Positions 15,831 through 22,964 of a stretch of DNA of 37,980 nt are shown piece by piece (the stretch's first letter is position 1; every line of letters starts with the position of its first letter). A model generated the notes under the pieces. That model made no database searches. It was not told the DNA's origin and saw only the letters and a program-made list of their open reading frames with translations. Both the position numbers and the translations under genes were made by a program. Source of the DNA: Candidatus Avelusimicrobium pecoris (lineage in GTDB: Bacteria; Elusimicrobiota; Elusimicrobia; Elusimicrobiales; Elusimicrobiaceae); assembly GCA_902761975.1 (NCBI GenBank), contig CACWMG010000009.1:1-37980 (forward strand), given 5' to 3'.

Positions 15831-17516
15831 TTATTTTTCCTCCTGGCTAGGCGGCGGCAACAGCGGCGGTTTGGAGTCTGCCTTGCCCGTTTTTTCAATT
15901 TCCAGTTTGCGCAGTAATACACTGGGCGCAATGCCCGATACCGGCACCCAGCCCGACTCGGCCCCGCAAGACCCGTTAAACACCGCATAATCGTCCGCGG
16001 CGGCAATAATTTCGTTAAAACTCACTAGCGGCGTACCCACCATATCGGCCCCGCGCACGATTTCTTTTTTCCCATCCGGGTAAATGCGGTAGACCAGCGT
16101 AGGCGTGAGCTTAAACGTTTGCGGATAGTTCGTTTCTGTAAGCGTAAATCCGCCCGATAAATCCTCAATAATATACCCGTAGGGCTTGCCTTGTTTTTTA
16201 ATTTCCGTTAGCAGTTGCTCCTCTAAATCGGCATACGGCACCGTTTGCGAGGCAATCACCCGCGTGTTTCCCATGCGCGCTACCGGGCGTTTGCCGGTTT
16301 CCCCGCGGCCGTGTCCGTTGGAAGTGGGGAATCCTTTAATGGGGCTTGCGCTCATTAAAAACCCTTGCAAAATGCCGTCTTTAACTAGCGTAACGGGGCG
16401 GGCTTTTACGCCCTCGTCATCATAATAATAAAACCCACGCAAAGGGATGTTGTTAAACGAGGACAAAGTCGCGTCGTCCACAATGGTAAGAATAGGGGCC
16501 ACCACTTGTTGACCCACTTTATTGGTAAAGGTTTTACCAAAAGAATCTTCTTTTTGACGGTGTCCTTCCACCCGGTGGCCGAGCGCTTCATGCACAAACA
16601 CGGCCATAGCACGGTTTTTTAAAATAGCCGGCACTGTTACCGGGTCGGCCTCCGGCGCACGGGTGAGGGCTTGTAGTTCGTCTATACTTTGCGCCACGTC
16701 GGCAAGCAGTTTTTCTTCACTGGGCAGTTCTTCGGGGCCAAGCACATCATAGGTTTGGGAACGCACCAGTTTGGCTCCGTCGGCAGTTTTACCTTCCACG
16801 CTATACATCAGCCGCGCGCGGCGGGTGGGCATTTTAAGCTGGGTGCCCACGCTGTCGGCAAAATACTGGGAGCCGCTAACGTAGGAAAATGCAAAATCAC
16901 TGTCTAGCACAAAGGGTTTGTTTTTAGTGAGGGTAGAGGCCTTGAGTAACAACTGTTCTATAGCGTCCAAATCAAAGGACAGTGGGGCTTCCTCGCGGCA
17001 GAACGTTTCTTTAGGTGGGAACACAAAATCCGGCGAATCATCCGCCCGGTTTGCCGCGGTTTGCGCGTCGGCACGGACGCGGTTAAAATCCTGTTGGGCT
17101 TCTTCGGCCGCCAGTTGCGTTTGCCGCCACACAGCCGTCGTAAAGGCTTTGCCGTCCCCCTCTATAGCGGGCATTTCCCCCGCGCGCAACGTATAATAGG
17201 TACGGTCTTTTTTAAGCGTGCGGGTGTTGTCCATACGCGGGCTCCCCGCGCGGGCTTGCACTTGGAGGGTACGGTTTTGGCGCACGCCGCGGTACGCTAC
17301 GCCTTGCTCTTGCACGTCTATACCGGCTTGTTCGTCCTGGTTATAGGTGTACGCCAGGTAATAAATGGGCGGGTTTTGCTTTTTGAGCGTTTTTATAGAG
17401 CGCGTGAGCTCAGCGGTTAGAAGTTGGAGCGGACGCTCGCTTTGTACGGAGCAATTTTGTTGCGCCAGCACGGGGACAGCCACGCATAATAAAAGGGAAA
17501 ATAGGGATGTTTTCAT
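15831..17516 (-). CDS. exported TldD-like metalloprotease
   Basis: This 561-residue protein has a signal peptide, MKTSLFSLLLCVAVPVLAQQ, cut near residue 18. The TldD core is clear: the zinc motif HEALGH (His309, Glu310, His314), then VEGHRQKEDSFGKTF, the DDEGVKARPV block, NGHGRGETGKRPVARMGN, and NGSCGAESGWVPVSG with Cys517, which fits the third zinc ligand known for TldD. TldD-TldE complexes in well-studied bacteria are cytoplasmic and degrade unfolded peptides or trim leader peptides; this one is predicted to be exported. Its partner gene follows by 1 nt. A TAAAAT -10 ends 6 nt before the ATG, so the transcript may start at the ATG. Function in the envelope is unknown. Confidence 0.85.
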   Translation of the reverse strand: MKTSLFSLLLCVAVPVLAQQNCSVQSERPLQLLTAELTRSIKTLKKQNPPIYYLAYTYNQDEQAGIDVQEQGVAYRGVRQNRTLQVQARAGSPRMDNTRTLKKDRTYYTLRAGEMPAIEGDGKAFTTAVWRQTQLAAEEAQQDFNRVRADAQTAANRADDSPDFVFPPKETFCREEAPLSFDLDAIEQLLLKASTLTKNKPFVLDSDFAFSYVSGSQYFADSVGTQLKMPTRRARLMYSVEGKTADGAKLVRSQTYDVLGPEELPSEEKLLADVAQSIDELQALTRAPEADPVTVPAILKNRAMAVFVHEALGHRVEGHRQKEDSFGKTFTNKVGQQVVAPILTIVDDATLSSFNNIPLRGFYYYDDEGVKARPVTLVKDGILQGFLMSASPIKGFPTSNGHGRGETGKRPVARMGNTRVIASQTVPYADLEEQLLTEIKKQGKPYGYIIEDLSGGFTLTETNYPQTFKLTPTLVYRIYPDGKKEIVRGADMVGTPLVSFNEIIAAADDYAVFNGSCGAESGWVPVSGIAPSVLLRKLEIEKTGKADSKPPLLPPPSQEEK

Positions 17517-17522
17517 AGGATT

Positions 17523-17530
17523 ATTTTAGC
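17523..17530 (-). promoter_or_regulatory. promoter of the TldD-like pair
   Basis: Minus strand: an extended -10 TGCTAAAAT lies just upstream of the start codon at 17516, with 6 nt between the hexamer and the ATG. No Shine-Dalgarno sequence is present, which suggests a leaderless transcript. The -35 is weak. Confidence 0.45.
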
Positions 17531-17558
17531 ATAAGCAGTGGCACACCCACATTAAAAA

Positions 17559-17567
17559 TGCTAGAAT
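17559..17567 (+). promoter_or_regulatory. promoter of tRNA-Thr
   Basis: The extended -10 TGCTAGAAT ends 11 nt before the first base of the tRNA, so the primary transcript has a very short 5' extension. It is divergent from the TldD-like promoter. Confidence 0.5.
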
Positions 17568-17578
17568 AAAGTTAGATT

Positions 17579-17651
17579 GCTGAGGTAGCTCAACTGGCAG
17601 AGCAACGGTTTTGTAAACCGTAGGTTGTGGGTTCGACTCCCATCCTCAGCT
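17579..17651 (+). tRNA. tRNA-Thr (TGT)
   Basis: The 73-nt cloverleaf is clear: acceptor stem GCTGAGG / CCTCAGC, D arm with AGCTCAACTGGCAGAGC, anticodon stem ACGGT / ACCGT around the loop TTTGTAA (anticodon TGT), and T arm with GGTTCGACTCC. The discriminator is T and CCA is not encoded. Confidence 0.95.
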
Positions 17652-17684
17652 AAAAAATTTCCCGCCTTGTGCGGGATATTTTTT
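17652..17684 (+). terminator. terminator after tRNA-Thr
   Basis: CCCGC (17661-17665) pairs with GCGGG (17671-17675) around CTTGT, extended by an A-run before and a T-run after (ATTTTTT). Placed directly after the tRNA. Confidence 0.75.
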
Positions 17685-17693
17685 AGCTTGGCA

Positions 17694-17715
17694 GCGCACC
17701 CACTGCTGGGTGCGC
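17694..17715. repeat. GC-rich hairpin
   Basis: GCGCACCCA and TGGGTGCGC form a perfect 9-bp stem around CTGC, just after the tRNA terminator. The following 90 bp (to 17808) hold weaker inverted repeats and no gene that can be supported. Confidence 0.5.
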
Positions 17716-17808
17716 GGTTGGGAGGCGAAGGGCGGAGCGATGTTTTTGTTTGAGGGCAACGCCCGAAAGGCAAAAACCGCGAGCCCCGGCCCGGAAGAAA
17801 TTTCCGTC

Positions 17809-17908
17809 AGGAAATTTACTGTAGGGGACTCCCATCCTCAGCTTTTTTGCTTCCCTTTTTTGCGGCATACTTTGTCCTCGCTCGTGTCGCATACCTCCGC
17901 GCTGCGCG
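17809..17908 (+). repeat. tRNA-3'-end-bearing direct repeat, copy 1
   Basis: About 98 bp repeated at 17987 with exact 178-bp offset and no indels. It begins AGGAAATTTACTGTAGGG, continues with ACTCCCATCCTCAGCT, identical to the 3' end of the tRNA-Thr just upstream (T arm, acceptor strand and discriminator), then TTTTTTGCTTCCC and a CCTCGCTCGTGTC / ACCTCCGCGC segment. Reading frames in it come from the repeat and are not supported as genes. Confidence 0.85.
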
Positions 17909-17986
17909 CGCGTGCCGCCAGTATTGCTCACTCGCTGTGTTCGCGTCTGCCGCTAAAAATCTTTGCAAAAATACGCGCTCTTTATA

Positions 17987-18086
17987 AGGAAATTTACTGT
18001 AGGGAACTCCCATCCTCAGCTTTTTTGCTTCCCTTTGTTGCGGCATCCTTTTTCCTCGCTCGTGTCACATACCTCCGCGCTTCGCG
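17987..18086 (+). repeat. tRNA-3'-end-bearing direct repeat, copy 2
   Basis: Second copy of the repeat at 17809, slightly diverged (GGGAACTCC for GGGGACTCC, CTTTGTTGCGG for CTTTTTTGCGG). It again contains the last 16 bases of tRNA-Thr. The 78 bp between the copies show no supported gene. After it, 18087-18120 is plain AT-rich DNA leading to the terC promoter. Confidence 0.85.
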
Positions 18087-18120
18087 CACATAACAAAGTT
18101 AGCACACAAATTAGCAAGAA

Positions 18121-18148
18121 ATTACACCACCCGCAAGTTTAGTATAAT
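18121..18148 (+). promoter_or_regulatory. terC promoter, leaderless
   Basis: A -35-like ATTACA (18121-18126), 16-nt spacer and perfect -10 TATAAT (18143-18148). The -10 ends 6 nt before the ATG at 18155 and there is no Shine-Dalgarno sequence, so the mRNA should begin at or near the start codon. Confidence 0.6.
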
Positions 18149-18154
18149 ACTACT

Positions 18155-19099
18155 ATGGAACCTGTAACTTCTACTGTATCTATTGCTTTGTGGGCCGCGT
18201 TTTGGGTAACCGTTATCGCGGCGTTATTTATTGATTTAACCGTGCTTAATAAGCACCACGGACATGTGTCCATTAAAGAGGCGGCTGTTATGGTCTGCGC
18301 GTGGGTCAGCCTAGCCCTGTTATTTGGCGGAGCCATTTGGCTGTTTGAGGGCCCGCAACACGCGCTGGCGTTTTACACGGGCTACGTGCTGGAATATTCG
18401 CTCTCTATAGACAATATGTTTGTGTTTATTCTTATTTTTAGCTATTTTGCTATCCCGCACGACCTGCAACCCAAAGCCCTGTTATGGGGCATTTTAGGCG
18501 CGGTGGTCCTACGGTTTATCTTCATTTTCGTAGGGGTGCAACTGATTTCGCTTTTCTCGTGGACGATTTACGTGTTTGGCGCGCTGCTCATTTTTACCGC
18601 GCTCAAAATGCTACTGCAAAAAGAGGACGACGAATTTGACCCGTCTAATTCCTTGCCGCTTAAAATTTTACGCAAATTTATGCCCTTAAAAACCGATTAC
18701 CACGGCGAAAACTTTTTTATCAAAGACGCCGGCAAATGGTTCGCTACGCCTTTGTTTGCCGCCGTACTAGTCATTGAAATGAGCGACCTAATTTTTGCGG
18801 TGGATTCTATCCCGGCCGTGCTTTCTATTACGCAAGACACGTTTTTGGTTTACTCCTCTAACATTTTTGCGATTATCGGCCTGCGCTCGCTGTATTTCTT
18901 ACTATCGGGCATGGCAGGCAAATTTCCGTACCTTAAATACGGTATTTCCGTCATTTTGTTCTTTGTGGGTGTAAAAATGCTCCTCTCCCACTACGTCAAA
19001 ATCCCCATTTTAGCTTCTTTGGGTGTGATTGTGGGACTACTTACGCTGTCTATTTTAGCGGGCAAAATTTTCCCGCCCAAAGCCCCCGCAAACAGATAG
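18155..19099 (+). CDS. TerC-family integral membrane protein
   Basis: This 314-residue protein has about nine hydrophobic segments and matches TerC/Alx. Signature motifs are VLEYSLSIDNMFVF with Glu80 and Asp86, and VIEMSDLIFAVDSIPAVLSIT with Glu208, Asp211 and Asp217: the conserved membrane acidic residues believed to move metal ions. Family members export manganese (Alx) or are linked to metal and tellurite stress. A hydrophilic loop (about 155-195) sits between the two halves. In many bacteria the manganese-sensing yybP-ykoY riboswitch precedes such genes; here the predicted leader is too short to hold one. It is monocistronic between the tRNA repeat region and an intergenic hairpin. Confidence 0.93.
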   Translation: MEPVTSTVSIALWAAFWVTVIAALFIDLTVLNKHHGHVSIKEAAVMVCAWVSLALLFGGAIWLFEGPQHALAFYTGYVLEYSLSIDNMFVFILIFSYFAIPHDLQPKALLWGILGAVVLRFIFIFVGVQLISLFSWTIYVFGALLIFTALKMLLQKEDDEFDPSNSLPLKILRKFMPLKTDYHGENFFIKDAGKWFATPLFAAVLVIEMSDLIFAVDSIPAVLSITQDTFLVYSSNIFAIIGLRSLYFLLSGMAGKFPYLKYGISVILFFVGVKMLLSHYVKIPILASLGVIVGLLTLSILAGKIFPPKAPANR

Positions 19100-19225
19100 C
19101 TATTTTCATAAAGACGTCGCACCCGTCGTCAGTAACCTGGCCGGGCCAAATAGAAGTTAAGATGATTTTTCAAAACAAGCACCGGGTTTTATAGTCAGTA
19201 CCCTGATTTGTCAAAATCAAACCAG

Positions 19226-19287
19226 TTTGCACCGTAAGTTGCCCGAAGCTGTACTGGTAGGTACTGCAAGTGGCAAGTCGGTGCAAA
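19226..19287. ncRNA. candidate structured RNA, long imperfect hairpin
   Basis: TTTGCACCG (19226-19234) and CGGTGCAAA (19279-19287) are perfect 9-bp arms. Inside them AGTTGCC (19237-19243) faces GGCAAGT (19272-19278) with one mismatch, and GCTGTAC (19248-19254) faces GTACTGC (19261-19267). The paired length is about 60 nt. It lies in the 324-bp gap between terC and rpmB. The rest of that gap holds GTCAGTAACCTG (19119) and its near copy GTCAGTACCCTG (19195) and nothing that looks like a gene. Transcription is not shown. Confidence 0.35.
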
Positions 19288-19355
19288 ATGGAAAGATTTT
19301 GGCAAATGGTTGGTCCACGTACAACGCAACATCACAGCCCTTTGTTTTTCCCCTC

Positions 19356-19384
19356 TTGCCAGCGGCCCCTAAACTTTATATAAT
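19356..19384 (+). promoter_or_regulatory. rpmB promoter
   Basis: -35 TTGCCA (19356-19361), 17-nt spacer, -10 TATAAT (19379-19384): the best sigma-70-type promoter in the window. A strong ribosome binding site, AAGGAAGGA, precedes the ATG at 19424. Confidence 0.8.
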
Positions 19385-19423
19385 AACTTAACGCAATTTA
19401 TCTTAGTAAGGAAGGAACATATT

Positions 19424-19618
19424 ATGGCTTATAAATGTGCAGTCTGTGGCAAAGCCTCCGTCTCCGGCGGTTCTTACAGCCACTCCAACATGCGGACGAA
19501 AAGAAGCTTTAAACCGAACCTGCAAAAACAAAAAATCGTTTTGGACGGCAAAACCCAAACCGCCTACGTTTGCACGGGTTGTATTAAAAGCGGTTTAGCC
19601 AAAAGACCGGCTAAATAA
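19424..19618 (+). CDS. rpmB: 50S ribosomal protein L28
   Basis: This 64-residue basic protein is L28. It binds 23S rRNA in the large subunit. Family landmarks are the start MAYKCAVCGK, the SHSNMRTKRSFKPNLQ segment and the C-terminal block. It keeps a zinc-type set of cysteines, CAVC (Cys5, Cys8) and CTGC (Cys50, Cys53), so it is the zinc-binding form of L28. Length is normal for this form. It has its own strong promoter and terminator. rpmG, which is often adjacent, is not here. Confidence 0.96.
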   Translation: MAYKCAVCGKASVSGGSYSHSNMRTKRSFKPNLQKQKIVLDGKTQTAYVCTGCIKSGLAKRPAK

Positions 19619-19638
19619 CTCTTTTTGTACCCATTTAC

Positions 19639-19668
19639 GCCCGTGCTACGCTGTAGTGCGGGCTTTTT
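19639..19668 (+). terminator. rpmB terminator
   Basis: GCCCGTGCTAC (19639-19649) pairs with GTAGTGCGGGC (19653-19663) around GCT, followed by five T. It separates rpmB from the bamA operon, which starts 30 nt later. Confidence 0.9.
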
Positions 19669-19697
19669 GATTTTTTAGACGTACCAGGGGTTTAAAT

Positions 19698-22070
19698 ATG
19701 CTGTTTTCCAAAAAGTCAGCCGCCGTGTTATGTGGCGTGCTTATTTCTTTTTTTTCGTACGCGCGCGCGGAAGAAACCGCCGCCGAACTGGACCCAAACG
19801 GTCCGTGGATGATTTGTAACATTTCCGTGGACGGCTTAAAAAACATCCGCAAAAAAACCGTTACCAAGGCCGCCCACTCCAAAAAAGGCGAGCTTTACGA
19901 GCGCATTACCGTGGCGGAAGACGTGCAAGATATTTCTGCCCTGGGCAGTTTTGACAGTGTGGAAATAGACATCTCCCCCATGCCCGGCACACGCAAAGAA
20001 AAAGAATCCGGCACGTCGTACCAATGCCACAAAATTACATACCTGGTAAAAGAAAAACCCATTTTTGACCGCCTGACTTACCAGGGCCGCAAGCACCTGG
20101 GCAAAGGGGCCATTACCCAGGCCATGACGCTGAAGCTCAAAGACCCGTTTAACGAGGCCAAGCTGGAGAGCGACCTTTCTAAAATCACCGCCAAATATGC
20201 CGAAAAAGGCTACGTCAACGCCCAAGTAGCCTACGAACTGGAACGCAACGAAAAATTAGGCGTAGTTTACGTAAAACTGCTCATTGACGAGGGTGAGCGC
20301 GTGCGCGTCAAAGAACTCACGCTAGACACCAATGGTACGCCCCTAGAACTGCCGGAGAAAAAAATTATTAAAAAAGCCTCCAACCGCCCGGGCAAAGTTT
20401 TCAAACCGCAAAACTTGCAAAAAGACTGGGTCAAAATGATGCTCTACGGGCGCAACAAAGGGTATAGCGAATTTAACCTCTCTCAGCCGGAAATTAAATA
20501 TAACGACGCCAAGAACGAAGCCTTTTTAACCTACCACCTGACCGAAGGGCCGCAAGTGGATTTTGGCACGGTTACGTTTGAGGGCAACAACGTATTTACC
20601 CCCCAAGAACTCAACAAGCAGGTGTTGTTTCGCAAAGGGCACCGCTACAACCAAAAAGACTTTGATGACACCATTTCCGCTATCCAGGAACAATATGCCG
20701 ACCGCGGCTACCTCCAAGCGCAAGTCATCCCCGTTAAAGACATCCAAAACGGGATTTTAAACCTCACCTTTGACATTACCGAAGGGCACGTTTTCTACAT
20801 AGACCACGTGGACGTAACCGGTTACGAACATACCAAAAAATACGTTTTCACGCGTGAAATTACGATTAAACCCGGCGATTTGTACGATAACGCCAAAATC
20901 AAACGCAGCCAAACCAAAATTATGAACCTGGGCTTTATTAACGACGTACAAATCGGCCTGCAACCCACCGCCGACCCGGACAAAGTGGACCTGGACTTTA
21001 ACGTCGTAGAAGGCCGCCCGGGGATGTTCACAGCCGGGCTCGCCATGAGCTCTATGGACGGGCTATACGGGGAAGTGTCTATCAACCACTTAAACCTGTT
21101 TGGCCGCGCCCAACGCCTTTCGCTACGTACCATGTTTGGTAAAGAGATTTTGGACTATACGGTCAGTTGGTCCACCCCGTGGATTTTTGATAAACCCACC
21201 TCCCTGGGCGTGGATTTATTTAACACCCGCCGCTACCGCTCTTTTGCGACCGAAAACCAAGCCTATACCGAAAAACGTATCGGCGGCCGCATCAAAGTAG
21301 GCCCGCGCTTTAACGACGATATTTACCAACTTTCGCTGGGCTACTCGTTTGAGCATATTGATATTTACGACGTAGAAAAAGAATTCCGCTGCCAACCCGG
21401 GCAAGACCCGGCCACCTGTATTGCCAAAGGCACTACCAACCTTTCCACCATCAGCACGGACTTTGCCATTGACACGCGCGACAACATATGGGACCCCACC
21501 ACCGGGTGGCGTAACTCCTTAGGGGTGGCACTGGCCGGCGGACCGGTAGGCGGAGACCTGGACTTGTGGTACTTAAACGCCCGCTCTATTTTTAACTATA
21601 CCGTGCTTAACATTGGCGGCAATTACCCCATTGTGTTTGTACTCTCCAACAAATTCGGCTCCGTGCGCCCCTACGGCCGCACCAACGAAGTGCCCCCGTA
21701 CGAAAAATTCTTCCTCGGCGGTGCCGACACCATCCGCGGGTACGAACGCGCCGGGGAAATCGGCCCCAAATATGGCGGTACTACGTACTACGTGATGAAC
21801 GCGGAACTGCGTTTCCCCTTAGCGCGCGAAGGGCGGCGCAACATGGCCCAGTTTGCCTTCTTCTATGATTTGGGTAACTCGTGGGATCACGCGTCCGATT
21901 TAGAATTTAAAATGGGCCCTAATACAAACCAATTTAAATCCGGCGTCGGGGTTGGGTTACGCTTAACCACGCCGTCCTTGCCGATTCGTATTGACTGGGG
22001 GTATGGGTTAAACCACAAATCCGGCGAAGACCGTTCCCACTTCTATTTCAACATCTCTAATATGATGTAA
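19698..22070 (+). CDS. bamA: outer membrane protein assembly factor BamA
   Basis: This 790-residue protein has a signal peptide (about 1-24, ending YARA). Five POTRA domains span roughly 35-425, each with a beta-alpha-alpha-beta-beta pattern, for example FDRLTYQGRKHLGKGAITQAM and VDFGTVTFEGNNVFTPQELN. The C-terminal half is the Omp85 barrel with the lid motif NEVPPYEKFFLGGADTIRGYE (RGYE form of VRGF/Y). It inserts and folds outer-membrane proteins. The last residues are FYFNISNMM, so the usual terminal aromatic is replaced by Met. It heads the skp-lpxD-lpxC-fabZ-lpxA-lpxI gene set, the classic association of barrel assembly and lipid A genes. Confidence 0.96.
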   Translation: MLFSKKSAAVLCGVLISFFSYARAEETAAELDPNGPWMICNISVDGLKNIRKKTVTKAAHSKKGELYERITVAEDVQDISALGSFDSVEIDISPMPGTRKEKESGTSYQCHKITYLVKEKPIFDRLTYQGRKHLGKGAITQAMTLKLKDPFNEAKLESDLSKITAKYAEKGYVNAQVAYELERNEKLGVVYVKLLIDEGERVRVKELTLDTNGTPLELPEKKIIKKASNRPGKVFKPQNLQKDWVKMMLYGRNKGYSEFNLSQPEIKYNDAKNEAFLTYHLTEGPQVDFGTVTFEGNNVFTPQELNKQVLFRKGHRYNQKDFDDTISAIQEQYADRGYLQAQVIPVKDIQNGILNLTFDITEGHVFYIDHVDVTGYEHTKKYVFTREITIKPGDLYDNAKIKRSQTKIMNLGFINDVQIGLQPTADPDKVDLDFNVVEGRPGMFTAGLAMSSMDGLYGEVSINHLNLFGRAQRLSLRTMFGKEILDYTVSWSTPWIFDKPTSLGVDLFNTRRYRSFATENQAYTEKRIGGRIKVGPRFNDDIYQLSLGYSFEHIDIYDVEKEFRCQPGQDPATCIAKGTTNLSTISTDFAIDTRDNIWDPTTGWRNSLGVALAGGPVGGDLDLWYLNARSIFNYTVLNIGGNYPIVFVLSNKFGSVRPYGRTNEVPPYEKFFLGGADTIRGYERAGEIGPKYGGTTYYVMNAELRFPLAREGRRNMAQFAFFYDLGNSWDHASDLEFKMGPNTNQFKSGVGVGLRLTTPSLPIRIDWGYGLNHKSGEDRSHFYFNISNMM

Positions 22071-22077
22071 GGAGCTT

Positions 22078-22956
22078 ATGAAACACCGCTACGCACTGTC
22101 TCTCCTGCTCTTGTTACTAGCTTGCCCCTGGGCCGGCAGTGAGGAGCTTGCCCTCACACAAGAGGAAAACGAAGCCGTAGCCGCTATTTTAGCCAAAAGC
22201 CAAGAGCCCGCCGCCAAAGCGCCGGACCAATTACCCGCCCCCGCAGACGCGCAGGCCCAAGTGCAAGAAGAACTGGACGAACCGGCTCCCCCGGCCCTGG
22301 ACCCGGCCAGTGCCCAAAAGTGTTTCACCGTTGCGTTTGTAGATATTGACGAAGCTTTTAACGCGCACCCACGCACAGTGGCGGTGAAAGAGCAAATCCG
22401 CCTTAAAATTCTATCTAAAGAGGACGAAGTAGCCGAGGCCAAACTAAAAATTGCCACCTTGCAAACGGAAAACCGCCAGCTCATGGGCCTCATCCGCCAG
22501 TTAAAACCGTTTTACGAGCGTATTGTGGTGGAAGCGCACGAGCTTGCCCCCCGCCCGGCCGAAAACGCAAGCGAACTGGAACTGGGCAACTTGTTAAACC
22601 GCTTAACTTTTGCCGGTACCGACGTCTTTTACGCCACTCCCTTAAACACGCCTGCGCAACTGGAGGACTTAAAAGCGCGCATTGCCTCCAACCAGCGCAT
22701 CATAGAAGAGCGCAGTTTTTTTATAGACAACTACAAAGCCCAAACGCGCGAAGAAATTTTAAAGTTGGAAGAACAAGAAGTCAAAGAAATTTTAAGAGAC
22801 ATTTATTTGGAAATTAAGTCTTTTGCCCAAAAGCGCAACATTGGCGCAGTGGTGCGGAAAGACGAGGTACTCTACGGGCAAAAACCCGTTAACGTAACCA
22901 AGGATTTTATTCACCGCCTCAAAAAGGCTAAAAAATACCGCAAACGCGGCAAATAA
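22078..22956 (+). CDS. Skp/OmpH-family periplasmic chaperone
   Basis: This 292-residue protein has a signal peptide (about 1-21). After a Pro/Ala-rich stretch (about 35-75) comes the OmpH core: FTVAFVDIDEAFNAHPRTVAVKE, then a long coiled coil (about 105-250) and a C-terminal strand RNIGAVVRKDEVLYG. Skp trimers hold unfolded outer-membrane proteins between the Sec channel and BamA. It is larger than the E. coli form (about 160) because of the linker and an inserted segment near 170-190. It lies 7 nt after bamA, with the operon order seen in many diderms. Confidence 0.88.
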   Translation: MKHRYALSLLLLLLACPWAGSEELALTQEENEAVAAILAKSQEPAAKAPDQLPAPADAQAQVQEELDEPAPPALDPASAQKCFTVAFVDIDEAFNAHPRTVAVKEQIRLKILSKEDEVAEAKLKIATLQTENRQLMGLIRQLKPFYERIVVEAHELAPRPAENASELELGNLLNRLTFAGTDVFYATPLNTPAQLEDLKARIASNQRIIEERSFFIDNYKAQTREEILKLEEQEVKEILRDIYLEIKSFAQKRNIGAVVRKDEVLYGQKPVNVTKDFIHRLKKAKKYRKRGK

Positions 22957-22964
22957 GGGGGCTT

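Noticed and set aside
17561-17773. Short protein frame reading EDGSRTHNLRFTKPL across the tRNA
   Set aside because: Well-known artefact of translating the antisense of a tRNA gene.
17710-18093. Reading frames of 76-127 codons in the region after the tRNA
   Set aside because: They come from the direct repeats (the same peptide appears twice) and have no ribosome binding site or family match.
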